From Oryzias latipes (Eukaryota > Chordata > Actinopteri > Beloniformes > Adrianichthyidae), in assembly GCF_002234675.1 (NCBI RefSeq), contig NC_019859.2, positions 6,913,240 to 6,977,239 of the forward strand: a DNA stretch of 64,000 nt, in the 5' to 3' direction. The position numbers were made by a program, and so were the translations under genes. Shown in pieces: positions 11,311 through 24,145 of the stretch (positions within the stretch are counted from its first letter, which is position 1; each line of letters opens with the position of its first letter). Under the pieces are notes generated by a model. That model worked only from the letters and a program-made list of their open reading frames with translations, did not search any database and was not told the origin of the DNA.

Positions 11311-11531
11311 ATGGGAAAGACTAAAAAGTTTCAGTGGATTTAAGGGAGAAGATTGTAGACCTGCACAAGACCCAAACTGCCTACAAAACCATCACCAAGT
11401 AGCTGGGGGTTAAGGTGACAACTGTTGGTGCCAAAATACAAGAATTAAAACATGACCATCAATCATCGTCTTGGGATCCAAACAAGATCTCTCCTGGTGG
11501 GGTTTCCATGATTATGAGAACAGTGAGAAAT
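11311..11531 (+). pseudogene. Tc1-like transposase N-terminus, broken
   Basis: Begins MGKTKK at 11311, then after a one-base frame change reads REKIVDLHKTQTAYKTITK, a stop, LGVKVTTVGAKIQELKHD and ISPGGVSMIMRTVRN. These correspond to the paired-like helix-turn-helix start of fish Tc1 transposases, but the catalytic DDE part is absent. Stop and frameshift show it is dead. Its 5' flank (11237-11310) continues the 8101-8181 remnant across the piggyBac insertion. Confidence 0.8.
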
Positions 11532-11574
11532 ACATATTGTACATTTTTTTGTTAGAGATGAGAGTACAGTATTT

Positions 11575-11667
11575 CTATTTTATTTTATTTATCTCCATCA
11601 CTCCAAGGCTGCTGCAATTTCATTGTATCACCATGTACAATGACAATAAAGAATTCTGATTCTGTAA
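11575..11667 (+). repeat. Probable non-LTR retrotransposon 3' tail
   Basis: 'gctgctgcaatttcattgta ... tgtacaatgacaataaag' followed by an ATTCTGATTCTG end resembles the 3' terminus of a fish LINE family, including an AATAAA-like signal. It abuts the truncated Tc1 remnant. The family is not assigned. Confidence 0.5.
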
Positions 11668-14660
11668 TTCCGTCATTGTCCATGTAAACACAATAAATGA
11701 TCTCTCTAAATAACCACTAGATCTGAAACCTGAAAGTAAGAACTCGTGACACGGTATTGCCCCCCACAGCTTTATCACAGCTATCTATCTGCCTCCCTGC
11801 TGAGATTCTGCGTACATTCAGCTGTTTGATCTCTACAGCAAATCTTCAGAATGACATTATTTTGACATTAGCAAAACAATTTCAAAGCAGAGAAATAGAT
11901 TTCTGATCTTTCGTGTGCAAAACCAAATCACTTAGTCACAAAGAAGCCTTTTTTGGCTGTGACCGGACGCTGCTCAATGAGATACACTACCCCGCCTTTG
12001 TTTCTCCCATCATTTAACATTTGCTGCAAAGCATTCTGTTTCAGCAGATGGATCCGTGTCCTTCATAAAAATAGCCCATGTGCTTTTTTTTCCAAGCCTC
12101 ATCAATTCACTGGAAGGAATTATTTGTTAAAAGGCGCTGCAATGAAATCAATTACAACATTTCTTAGCCTGTGCTTTTGTTCATTGAGGGAAATGCCTCT
12201 AATGAGCTGCTTGGATTCAGTCTGACTCACTGTCTCGGGCCGGAGCTCAGCTCGCTCTCACGCTCTTCGGTTTCTCTTCCGGCTCGCTTTCTCAGACAGG
12301 GAGAGCTGCCTGCAACTCAAAGCCATTTAGCAGCCAAAAGGGGAAGAAAAAAAAGACATCAGTTATTAGAAGCGGGAGGGCTAATAAGGCTTTTTGACTT
12401 TGGAAATAAACATGCAGTCCATGTCAGGAGTATGCAGAGATGTCCCGCTTATCTACGCTTCGGTTAATAGAACCCCAATCATCAATACTCAGCTTTAATT
12501 AACCCAGAGAAACAGATCTGCTCTGTAATCCTCTGAGGGAATAGCTGCAGTTCTTCCTCAGGACGTGCGTCCACTTGCTTCCACCAAATCAATACTCTGC
12601 ACAGTCACATGCACCCAGAAAAAGATGAATGTTTTCATCTATGTTAAAGTCTTCTGAAAAGATCCCTTTGGGGGAAATAGTTCACCTCTTTAACTTCGCT
12701 GGGGAGAGTGGTTAGTATTCTCTGTGATAGATTACAGGCTCTATCATTCCCGTCTCGAAAGGCAGGTGCAGTGTGGAGGGGTGGCCATACTGTTAAATAA
12801 GGCTGAGCTGAGCTGTAATTTAAATGATTTTACATTTAAAAAGTGGAGTTAGTTTGTGAGTGGGCTAACAAGCAGATTGCTACTGGATGAATATGGAACA
12901 GTGGTTATTATGCATCTGGATCAGCGGGGCAGACTTGTTTTTCCATTAGCTAATCATTATAAACTTGCAGTGACATCACCACCCCATTAAAACTCTTACC
13001 TGGCATGAGATCTACCTCATTAAGCCCTGTTCCCTGCTCGGCGGTGCACAACCGTGAGCTGTGAGCATGCATGTTTTCCACAGATTATCTGAACAAAACA
13101 TATTTGTAACTGTTGGAGCCAAAAGCTTTGACATCCTGTACAGAGACAGAGACTGCACCCCACCCACATTACCTATTCCTCAAGAGAAGACATAATCAGG
13201 TTCCTCTGTGAGGTATCAGTCAGTTCAAAAGTTATAGGATTAAACAAAATGTGTGCCCGCTAAACCCACATTAATGAACCCGCAAAAAGCCCAGGGTGTT
13301 CACACTGGACAACCAAAAAGGGTCTTGTTCTTCTTTTACTATTGTTTACTATCACATGTTCACCATTTGTTCAAGTGGTTTGGTCCAAGAGCTGAAAAAA
13401 ATGTTATAAAATTCTTAGGTCTCAAAGAGCACAGCATGTTTGAAGCACAAGCAGTTTTTTCATTTTAGTATCCGTGAGACAGCTGAATATGCTAAAAACC
13501 CTAGAATTGACAAAAACTAAATGGTTGAAATAGCTTCAAGTAGAGTTTAAACGTGCCAGAAAATGTACACAGGAACCAGATGAGAATTTTAAATTAAACA
13601 AAGCTTTTCACAACGTAAGTTTACATTTAAAGAGATATTGTAACATGTTCATGGCATTTTGAATAAGAAGTCTGAAACGGATATTTTTCAGATCAAATCC
13701 TATTTCTGGACATCTCAATTCTTCAGAAAGACATAAATGATGTGCATTCCTGCAGAAAGGTGGAGCGGACTTCAATCCCCGGACCATCTTCTGCTCTGTG
13801 ACAAACACACCATAATATAACGCTGCGGCCTTTAATCGTGTGGCATTTCGGACTCTTTTTCCACCTGACAGGTTAGTCAGACTGACAGAGGTGAAAGGGC
13901 GTCGTCACTCATGAAAGCTTCCATTAACAGACAAACACCCCCTTTGGAGGGGTCAGAGAGGTTGGAGCCCCCCTTGTGTGGACATTTCAGTGTTTGCTTG
14001 AACTGTTTGTGGTCTGGCTCTGCAGCATGTTTTACATACAGAAGAAGAGGGAAGTCTGATTTGCTCCAAGTCTATCAACCCAAGTGTACGCCTGGTTGCT
14101 TTTAATGGAGCTGCAGCCGCTGGATTCCTGCAGTTGCAGGCAGGAGTAGATTTATGGCTTAGGCTCGCCACAGTCACTTCTTTCTGTAGATTACCAAGTC
14201 CTAATGTAGCAGCTCAGACTTGGCTGTATGTCTGTGGAATCAATAGTTCATACGTTTGTGAAATTGAGGTTTGAGCTGTCAAAGTCTGAGAAGCTGTCCA
14301 AGTTAACTGGATTCTAATTTCTCCACAGAATTAAGGGTTTTTGTTGGGATTTTACCATGGATGTGTGGTGTGGCTGACATTCTGAATTCTTTTATGGAGG
14401 AAACGCAGCTTCGACCTATGTCTGATTAGAACTTGATTAAACTGTTGAAGATGGTCGATGCTTCCTGAGTTATTGCACTCATTTATCAGAGGCTGATTGA
14501 CGGTTCATCGCTACACTTTTTCTGTCTGTGTCTTGCCGTCACACAGTAAACTTTGATGATTCTGACAGATGCATAGCTCGTTCAAGGTTACGCCTTCACC
14601 ACCCCGCCAGTGAATGATTCCCTTCCATTTATGAGAGGCACTTAGTCCTAGCTCCTCTCC
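11668..14660. other. No gene seen; noncoding
   Basis: Single-copy-looking DNA with scattered TAAT and GATTA motifs. Short ORFs (98 codons at most) show no domain or exon context. The stretch 12480-13060 is relatively balanced in composition and free of obvious repeats, so it is a reasonable place to test for conservation. Confidence 0.5.
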
Positions 14661-14663
14661 ATC

Positions 14664-15466
14664 ACTTCCCTAAAATAGTTTGTCATTTTCAAAAATGTAC
14701 AAGCAACACAGAGGACATACAGTATATGAATAAAATTAACCATAAAATCAAATTTCTAAGTATTTCTTTATTTAAATTATTTTCAATCAGGAGCAGATGG
14801 AAAAAAATGATGAAAGAGCTTATTTGTCTTGTAGAAAATACAATTATCGGGCCACACGCTCTCTGCTCCGCTTCTTTGTAGATGACTGGATCCATGTACG
14901 TCTTTGTTTTGTACTGCTACTGTTAGGTTGAGGATCTGAGGGACTGAAAGCGAGTGGTAGAGAGCGTAAATTGGGAGTTGATCCACGTCCACAATCCCAC
15001 CCACTACTCAGAGGTGAATTTCCAATGCAGAGCAACTACTGTTGCTCTGCAGAAACTATGTTGTCGAAAACGAGTCTTAAAATGTTTTGATTTTGGCTAA
15101 GAACGTTATAACCATGATTAAAAGACTACTGGCAATGCTTTGAAAATACACCAAGAGATGATCAGAGTGGGTCATTCATTCATTTCTATTCCGTTTTTCC
15201 CTTTCGGGGTCACAGGGCTGCTGGAGCCTATCCCAGCAACTTGTGGGTGAAGGCAGGGGACACCCTGGACAGGTCGCCAGTCTGTCGCAGGGTAGAATTT
15301 CCACAATCACACACCCATTCACTCTCACACCTACGGACAATTGAGATTAACCAATTAACCTATGAAGCATGTTTTTGGACTGTGGGAGGAAGCCAGAGAC
15401 CCCGGAGAAAACCCATCCATACACTGGGAGAACATGCAAAGAGAGTTTGCAGAGTGGGTCTTTAAT
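14664..15466. mobile_element. MITE of the 'GAGTGGGTC-ended' family, interrupted
   Basis: The body resembles the element at 54077-54575: both have a 'aatcaggagcagat/c' box followed by an A-run and then a 'gggccaca' box. The right end 'cagagtgggtctttaa' matches the ends at 54566 and 44213. Close to that end it is split by a retroposon at 15174-15449. The left end is diverged, so the start is approximate. No coding capacity. Confidence 0.5.
15174..15449 (+). mobile_element. Teleost interspersed repeat with 11-bp target duplication
   Basis: Contains the widely shared fish blocks 'ggagcctatcccagc', 'ccctggacaggtcgccagtc', 'ttttggactgtgggaggaag' and 'gggagaacatgcaaa'. It is flanked by direct repeats CAGAGTGGGTC at 15163-15173 and 15450-15460, marking a retroposition event into the MITE. 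The best-preserved copy here; others are at 31441-31575, 38964-39008 and 59090-59402. Confidence 0.85.
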
Positions 15467-15469
15467 GTT

Positions 15470-17700
15470 TATTCCCTATCACAATATCCTTGTTTAAAGG
15501 TTTTCTGAATTATTTATAAATCGCCTAATTATTTTTTATCCCGATCAATTCTATCTTTTACATACTTTTTTTTTATTTTTACAAACGTTAATATTTTTTT
15601 TTACTGAAGAATAGTTCAACATAATTATGAATTATTTATTTATTTTTCTTATTTTTCCTTTTGAAGGGTGTCATTTTATGGATTTTTTTCATAAACCAGC
15701 TGAAATGAAGTCATTCTGCAACAAATATGAGCCTTTAAAGTGAGAAACGAGACCAGGATGAGATCTAGTTAAACCTGATCAAGAGACATCAGATCACCTT
15801 CACAGTCACTGCAGGCTGAAGAAGCTTCACAGCTGGACATCTGTGTGACCTGATTCAGGAATCATGCAGCTGTTTACACAGTCCTCTCTTCCATAAAATG
15901 AGAGAAATAATATATCAAGCATAATAATAACCAAGCAACATGGCTGTGTATCTGCACTGCCCCCACCCCTCCATAAAAACACATTATTCTTCATCGCAAG
16001 GACCGGTGTATATCAGAGAAGTTTACAATGCTGAGAACACCCACTCTCCAAAAATGCAGATTTTCTGCATTTATTATAATTATGCATGACGGTTGGCCCT
16101 TTTATGATGTTCATCTCACTTTACAACCACTTTTATTGTCCATGTGCTCACATATGTTCTTTTTCTGCTTATTCGTCATTTTCTGCTTGTTCGACACTCT
16201 GGGTTTAAATCTCGTCCTCTGGTCAGATTTCACTGATCCTTCAATGGCAGATGACTCCTGAGAATCAGTAAACCCAGTCTTGAATTTTGACTCAGTCCCA
16301 TCAAGACAAACCGTTAATGCTGACAGAGATCATCTCCTGCCGGTTTCATTTGACTTACAGCCAATCTGATAGTGCTGCATGTTGTTAATGTTTATTGTTG
16401 TAATCAAGGTTTCGTTTGCGCCTACTTTAATGCTGTCAATTAATAATTTCTTTATTGATGATTTTGTGTGAGTACTTTGTTATTAGCTCCGCATTTTTTA
16501 CATTCCTTAGGTGGATTTTTTTAATCAAGGAAGTTAACCACAGTCACATATCTGAGTCTATCTTGGTTTTTGATGTCTATAAATCTGTAAAAATGAAAAA
16601 CAAGTTTTTTTTAGTCAACAACTATTTCGTATATTATTTCATGAGTTATGACAAAATGTTTCTACATAGAAAAGTACTTTATTTAGCAAATTGTCTATCT
16701 GAATAAAAAAAAAAAAACTTTTATTAGCAATAAACAAGAACAATTAGGAATTATTGTGTTTGTTGGATTAATTTCTTAGAGGTTTGAAAATACATTTTTT
16801 GTTTGTATCATGCTTTCAGCGATGAGTGTTGCAATGTTTTCAATTACTTTACAATGTGCACTTTCAAGGTTAAAATTAATTAGTTCAATAAGGATATATT
16901 TTAAAATACAGCTGTTAAAAAATACATAGGTCTTCCTGCAACAACAAACATATGAATTTTTACAACTCAAAGACTCTTCCTTTGTTTCTTTAAATGTCCT
17001 CTTATATAGAAATGAGTTTAAAAGTACCGTAAAATAAAGTCAAAGCTGATACTTTTATAAACTTTTCAAATAAAAGTATATATTTTTTCTGTTGAGTCTG
17101 CACGAAATGAAAAAAAAAAAAGCATCTTCTTCCCCGTCTTGTCGCCTACAAGGTCTTAGATCAGCTCAGACATTCAGGACAGGCTGATGTGCTGCAGACA
17201 AACACACTGTGATCAAAGCTGGTTGCAGTTTTTGTTCTGTCCTGCTCTGACAGCTTTGTGACTTCTTCATGTACTGTAACACAGTGATGCCAACAGCCTC
17301 TGCTGTGCTCAGATCTTCTTGCCGCTTTCACTCACAGCAAAGCTTCAAGTGGCTTTGGCGGATTGGCTGAAGCGAACTGATTGGATGGTCAGAAATTTTA
17401 GTGGACAGACAAATGGCTCTACAGTCTGGATAATAAATGGCCCTTTTTTTTTACATCCTAATAAAAAAGGGGGAAACCTTCCCAGTTGGAAAGAAATGAC
17501 TAGAAGGAAAAGGCATAAAGCTGAGTTTGTTGTTCTCCCTGAGCCACACAGACAAGATCTCTCCACCAGAACAATCTGAATACTGTCATTGGAGATATTT
17601 GTTTCTTCTGTCTTCCCCACACTCTTCAGAGAAGTTTTTAAATAAGAAACAAAAGAAGTCTTCTACAAGCTTTGTCTCCCATTACAATTAGAGACAAATT
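15470..17700. other. No gene seen; AT-rich noncoding
   Basis: AT-rich DNA with several T and A runs (15567-15660, 16704-16718, 17109-17122). No exon, RNA gene or recognised transposon. Confidence 0.55.
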
Positions 17701-17762
17701 AATTATTGAATATTTTATACTTATTTTACATATTGCTGTTCACCTTTTCACATATATTTCAC

Positions 17763-17806
17763 AAAGCAGATTCACATATCCCTGAAGGGATATGTGAATC
17801 TGCTTT
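17763..17806. repeat. Perfect hairpin, 21-bp arms, 2-nt loop
   Basis: Both arms are exact reverse complements (AAAGCAGATTCACATATCC plus two more bases), with GA between them. The two-base spacer means the DNA would form a cruciform, or the RNA a very tight hairpin. Confidence 0.85.
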
Positions 17807-17953
17807 CACTGACTCGTATAGGTATTAATTTTAGCCGGGCAGGGGACCGGCACAGGGGAACCGAAACTTGGCCCCCCTTCTGGCTGCATTAGGCAAAAGC
17901 ATAAAGTACCCACACTGGATGAACCCTGATTTCCCATGCCCCATTGCTACAGA

Positions 17954-17979
17954 CTTCTATAATATTTATATTATAGAAG
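17954..17979. repeat. Perfect hairpin, 12-bp arms
   Basis: CTTCTATAATAT, spacer TT, then its exact complement. It lies 148 bp after the larger hairpin, and both are near copies of a shared 'atattttatactt.tttta' segment (17709 and 17982), suggesting one unrecognised AT-rich element. Confidence 0.75.
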
Positions 17980-18148
17980 CGATATTTTATACTTGCTTTA
18001 TAAACTTACATATTTATTTAAAACTGCACGTAAATGGGAGCATGTTTTTTGATTGGCAGGTCACTGTTAAATTACAGCCTTCGGGCTGTTGTTTTTTTTA
18101 ATTTTTTTCACACTTTCATTTGCCGGAGCTGTATCTTACCAAAGCTGT

Positions 18149-18190
18149 CAGCTGGTAAGGATCAGCTGATTAAAGCCAGCTGATGGTGTT
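18149..18190. promoter_or_regulatory. Three CAGCTG E-box motifs at exact 14-bp spacing
   Basis: CAGCTG occurs at 18149, 18163 and 18177, each 14 bp apart, with partly similar spacers. Either a degenerate 14-bp tandem repeat or a cluster of bHLH sites. Function not shown. Confidence 0.4.
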
Positions 18191-21130
18191 TTGGCTGATT
18201 AAATGGAGAAGCTCAAAAGCCACATGAGTGGATTCAGTTGACTCTGTCGTTGAGCTTTGTAGTTTTTGTAGTTAACGTAAATAGATTTAAAGAATCCTGT
18301 GCTTTTGTAATATGTTGATCCACATTGTTGTGCATACTGTCCTTCCTTTCCTCTCTTTTCCTTTTGTTCATTTTTGTTTCAGTAAGCTGTGAGTCATAAC
18401 ACCAAGAGTTTTACAATAAATTACTGGTGTGTTTGTTCTTTGTGGAAGCAAGGATTTTCAGTTATGCCACATCTGTTACAAATACTGGATTGACTGACAT
18501 ATTTGATCATAGTCAACTTCAGACAGACGCTGATGGCGGTGTCCAGTGACAAACATATGTTTCAACTGTTAGTCAGTTTTTAAGGTTTAGGTGGTGACAT
18601 TTGATAAAAGTAAAGACCACCATGTTTGTTAAAGCACACACTGAAACTGAGAGGTAAATGTTGGTGTGAGGACATTTAACACTGGGCTCAAAGGGGGACT
18701 GAATACTTTTTGAAAAAAGCCCCAAGTGGTTAATGGATGAACTGCAAGCAATGTCAGTCATCCTGGTTTCATAATTAAGTTGAATCCAGAAGTTTTGTAA
18801 ATTATTTTAGAGTTCATTTATTCGGTTTCAGTTAATAAAGCACCAATTCATGACCCAAGTTGTCTGACAGTGCTTCACTAAACGCAACAAATGTCAAACC
18901 AGTCATGACTGTTATAATCCAATTCGGAACAGATAATTCTAACAGCGCCACATTTTCTTATCTGTATTTGAAATTATATAGATAAGAAATCGGTGGTTTG
19001 ATCTTCATGTTGATTGATGATTTACATATTTGATTACAGAACAGAGACAATGTATTCAAGTGTACAAAAGGTATGCAAAGCATGTTTTTAAATTTGAGTC
19101 ACTTACAAAGGCAGAGTTTGCCTCTGTTGTTGAAAGGAATTTTTCGAGATCTTTTAATCATTTCTGTATTTGTGTTTTTTTTCGGTTTCAAACATGCATT
19201 TGGCCTGTGCCACGTCTGAGTTTGGCTTCTTTGTATTTGTGGCATCTCTAATGAGAAAAGTCAGAGACAGCAGCAGCGCTGGTGATTGAAAAGCCCACAG
19301 CGTGATAATCAGAGGCTTTTGAGAAAATACTCGTGCCTCGTTGGCTCATAATATTTGATGGAGAAGTGCTGCAATCGTTACCATGGATACTTAAGTGACC
19401 CACCGATGCTTTGCAGCAAACTTTTGGATTTTTGCTTGTGAAGAATGAAGCCGCCAATGATCCGGTAGTCATCACTGTGATTTGTTCGTTCCCATCAGTG
19501 CTGCTTTGAAGTTAAGCACAAGACAAAATGTCTCCTACGACTCTCACAGGAGCATCATGCTCTAAAAAACCAGCAGGATGATGCAAGTCGGGTTTGAATA
19601 AGTGGCTGTTTAAGCGGAAAGCAGCCTGTACTGAGACCAGAAGTCCAGTTTGGCTGACTCAAGGATAACCTAAGAAAGGAAAGTGGGATATGATTCTGAT
19701 TCACACACAGAACAAAGTAAGCCCTCATCTGATGACCTCCACTGTTCCCAACTAAAAAAAAAAGATGATAAATCAACGTGTCAAGTACAAGCTGTTTGTG
19801 TACCCCAGCTTCACCCTCTTCCTGTCTTCCCCGATCTCAGATGAGAGCAGGACAGGCGGGGAGAGAGGAGGGCCTTACACTGCACACTTCAGCAGCTCAA
19901 GCGGCCAGTCTAATGGGGACGTCTGGGAGTTGAGGCCGCAGCAAAGGGCCCATAATTGGCATCTTTCTTGTCTTATTAAAAGTGGAAAGCAGCAGGATGG
20001 ATCCTGGAAGGCAGAACCCAGCCCTCATGAGTCCAGATCATAAACAGAACCACAAGGAGACTGATCGCATTGTCACTCATCACAGTGTCATAGTTCCCAG
20101 CAACATATTAGGCAATTAGCTGAATGGCATTCCACAGATATGACTTAAAATAAACGTCAAAAGATATGGGTGTATATTTTGGTTTTCTTTCCATACATTC
20201 AGGCATGCTCAATGAAATCCATCATCACCTTTTCAAAGTACCTCTTTTCATTTACGCTCGGCCTTGAAACAGCCGGACAAAGACGGGGTTGATGGATTCC
20301 AGCTTCGCTCCACACTCTTCTCCTTTAGGAAAGTGCACAGGTTTAACAAGTTTGTGCCGTTTGACGTTCAAGGACTTAATCCCTCTGGGGGATTGGGGGA
20401 TGGAGGGAGCCAACAAGAAAAGAAGCACTCCATCTGACTTCTCTGCCTGGATCACAGATACGAGCACAACAAGAGACTCCTTCACTGTCCACTGAGGATC
20501 AGGAGTGTTTTTCAGGGAAAAAGGACGACTTCATCTGAAGAAGCTCTGGGGGAAATGAGGGTTAACTCACTGAGGCTTTAACAGCTTGTTTTTCCAAATT
20601 GTGGTTGAATTAGCTTCTTGTTCCAGCTGCAGCTTCAAACATTCCCACATCGTGTCCATCGCCCACACTGCAGCAGGGACTGGAGTTCTGCTCTGTCAGT
20701 AGATTTGGTGTAATGTGCGTTCTGTGGGTTGCATGTGCTCACTCAGGATCCTCCAAAACACCTGAAAACATTTACTGCACTGCATCTGCGTGAGTCATTT
20801 AAAGCAAGGTTGTTCTTCACATAACACGTTAAAAAACGTTTTACTCACCCAAAAGTCACAGCTGTTGGTTGTTTATCTTTTTTTTGGGAGGGGGTTAAAA
20901 CTGTTTTATTTATTAAAAAATAATAGTCTTATCTGTGCTATTCATAGAGAAATTATTCTTATTTCTATTTTCTTGAACAACAACACATAAAATAGTGTTT
21001 AATTATTTGGAACGAGAGTCCATAAAAAGGAGAAAGTGAAACTAAGTGTTAAAAATTAAAATAAACTCAGGCTTCTTTGAATGGTACCTGAACATGACTG
21101 CAGTAAAACAAGATGTTATTGAAAACAACA
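18191..21130. other. No gene seen; noncoding
   Basis: Short unrelated ORFs only (92 codons at most), no splice-supported exon, no recognised repeat of note. Confidence 0.5.
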
Positions 21131-21284
21131 AACAATAAAACTATTAAAAAGTAAAATAGTAAGAAAGAAAATAGATACAAATAAGATTATTTAAAGAAAA
21201 AGTGAAAAGACAATAAAACACACCAGCAGAGTGAGAGAGTTTCATGCTGTGTCAAATATAGTTTTCAAGACATTTTTAAAAATG

Positions 21285-21610
21285 GACAGTAAGAGCCCGT
21301 CGAATGCTCAGCGGGAAAGTACTCCACAGGTTTAGTGCACATATTGAAAACATTTGTTCCCCTCTGAGCTTCCTTTTGGACCTCTAGGAGAAGCTGATCA
21401 GCTGATGTGAGGCGCTGGGTTGGGGTGTAGGGAGAGAGAAGCTCAGAGAGGTATGGCAGTCCAAGATTACGTTAAGATTTTTAAACAAATATAGTATAGT
21501 CTTCAAAGAACTCTGAAATTCACAGGCAGCCAGTGAAGTGTAGCCTGGATTGGAGATGAAGTTGTCCTTTTCTCGGGCCCTGAGGATATAAGCTGCAGCG
21601 CTCTGGTGTG
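21285..21610 (+). repeat. Teleost interspersed repeat fragment
   Basis: Segments such as 'gtactccacaggtttag', 'gacctctaggagaagctgat', 'aggcagccagtgaag' and 'ataagctgcagcgctctg' match a common fish repeat that I recognise by sequence but cannot name with certainty. Diverged, no coding capacity. Confidence 0.6.
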
Positions 21611-21619
21611 AAGACACAA

Positions 21620-23640
21620 AGGAAGATGTTTTTGATCAGTCAAAGGAACACTTTTCAGATTAACACACCTCTCATTGGTCATTTGATGTACTCCAGCTCT
21701 TTATGTTTTAATCGCTTCATTTTACAAAGAATTTATTTCGGAAATGTTAAATTAAAGAGGGGCATGTCATATACTTCAAAAAACGTATATTAGTTGTAAA
21801 CTCTATGAGCTTTCAATCAATGCACAAAAAAAAAAAAACAATCATATTCATAGTTAAACAAAAGGACAGACAGATGCTCCAGTCTTTGGGACAGTTTGAC
21901 AGCGATTTAAAAGGAGAAATACACAGAAATGCAAAAATAAAATCATTATTTATTATATTTGTTCTCTTTCATTAAAAAAATGCCACAGTTGCATGTCAAA
22001 AACTCAGAAAACATCATTTTTATCGGAGGAGGTCTTTAAAGAGTTTGCATTTACTTCAATGCTGTTCAACTGGGATTGAAACATTTAAAAACAGGGACGT
22101 TTCTGTGATGCAGCAGCCTGACAGGACGTAATTAAAACAGTCCTTGCTGTTAATCACAGAAGTGGTTTGTCATGTGACCAGAATGGGCCAAATGTTGCAG
22201 CAGACGATTGGGATTTGCAGCTTGTCCAGCACCTGCTTCTACATCACTAAACCGGCTCACCTCTAAGGCTGTAATTACCCATCACACTTCTTCTCCATGC
22301 ATCTGAAACCAGTGAAGGGGAAAACAAAGGACAGGACAAACAAGAACTAACAGAGATTGTACGAGGAAGAAAAATGTCTGAATGATTTGAAAATGCCATG
22401 TCAGACAAAGCGACATAAATGATGTAATCCTGCAGAGCCATCAATAACCCCTAAAGAGGGCCTAATGGAGGTATAAAAGTAGTCAGATAAGAAGTTTCGT
22501 TTGGAGCATCTATAAATCAGGCTCTTAGAATGACCTATATAAAAGTGGACAGCATGAGCAGGCTATATAATTTACAAATGAAGGCTGTGAGAAGGATTAC
22601 TGTTATCATAATTATCATGGAGCTCCTGAAGCGGATGCAGTAAAGTCTTGCTATAGTGTTTACAAATGATTTACAGTCTTGGAGACTCCTGATTGCAAAG
22701 TATTTATCTTATTTTCTGGCTTGAGCTGCTCTAAATTTAAAGCAGAAATGCAAAAAACACACATAAATGAGACTGTACAAATAAATATGAAAGTTGTTGA
22801 AGCAGTGCTGCATCTGCCTCCATGCCCCTCCAAAGTGTTTGTGTTCGGCTTTGAGTTTGACCTCAACCCGGTAATGACTCTGTGAGGGAGCTAAATATCA
22901 GCAGAGTCCATTTCATTCTGAAAGCAGCTGCCATTTAACACGGAGAGCAATATTAGCACCAACCTCCTCAATCTAACTGCAAAATGACCTTTCAGGGCCC
23001 GACCCGTTTCCACAAGAAACAGCAGGTCTGTGATAAATTACACAAGAGCGTACCCAGCCGATTTGCCACATATCTCATGTCATGTATGGCCTCGAGTTAC
23101 AACATTTACTGGACTCACACAGAGCTGGCAGAAAAATAGAACAGGGGAACCTGCTTTTCCTTTATGACTTTGAAGCTTTTCCTGTTGGGAGCTACCACAA
23201 GTCTTTATTTTATACATATATTTGACTATTATCAACTACAAAGCATTGCGTATTAGAAATAGAGAAGGAAAAGCAGCATAATCTGGTTAATTGGAAGCAT
23301 ATATAGGAAACAAAAGCAGATCTAAACAGATCTTGCCTGCATCCTAAGACAACAACAATATTGCAAACATCTCACAGCTTTTTCTAGAGGTTGTCCCACA
23401 ATCACAGAGATGCTACACTTAAGAGTTTGATATTTAGTTTTGATAAAAAATTTAGAAATACTGTTTTTACACCTGTGACCTTTAATTTTTTGTACTTTTG
23501 TATTATCTTTCCGTTATTTGTTTTGAATTAAAAGCCTACCATAGAATTTTTAGCTTTTTAAAGTACCGTAAACTATATCCATATATATGACGATATAATG
23601 CACACAAAATAACTTAAAAAAAATTAAACATTCTTTTTTT
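21620..23640. other. No gene seen; noncoding
   Basis: Nothing recognisable. Short ORFs overlap each other on both strands around 22660-22885 without domain content. Confidence 0.5.
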
Positions 23641-24145
23641 TTTCCTGAGTTCTTTTCCAACCCGGAAGTAAGACGTCTCAATCTCTGAGGCACTGACTTT
23701 TGCTCCGTGTGGGTGCTGCCCATTTCATGATGTCAACCTAAACCCAACCTCGGCAGCGTGTCTGCGTCCCGCCCACACCACAACAAACAACATCCAAACC
23801 TTTACAAACATGGATGTGCATATTGTGTATATAAAATGAAATTGATTTTGCCAAACACCACTAGCTCCGCTGAAAAAGTGGGTGTTTGTGTTAAGCTGGG
23901 GGCGGAGTTGGCAGCACAGACTCTTCTTGGAAGGGGCTGTTCTCCCCGGTCTACATCAAAATGTGAGGACCCACTTGTTTTTATGGATTGGGAGGGGCTA
24001 TTGCTCAGAGCGCAGGTTTTTAGAGGAAAACTCAGAAATGAGTGAACGTATAAAAATACCGCTGAAGTGTTTCTTTTTGTGAGGAATGGACATTATAATA
24101 CACTTAAAAGCTCAGAAATTTGATTTTGCGTGGTATAGGCTCTTT
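23641..24145 (+). repeat. Interspersed repeat, copy 1 of 2
   Basis: Shares with 56429-56762 the ordered blocks 'ggaagtaagac.tctcaatctct', 'tgcccatttcatga', 'gatggatgtgcatattgtg', 'agctgggggcggagtt' and 'ggaaggggctgttc'. Copies are in the same orientation 33 kb apart and clearly diverged. The end 'gtggtataggctctttaa' looks like a repeat terminus. Family unknown to me. Confidence 0.65.
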
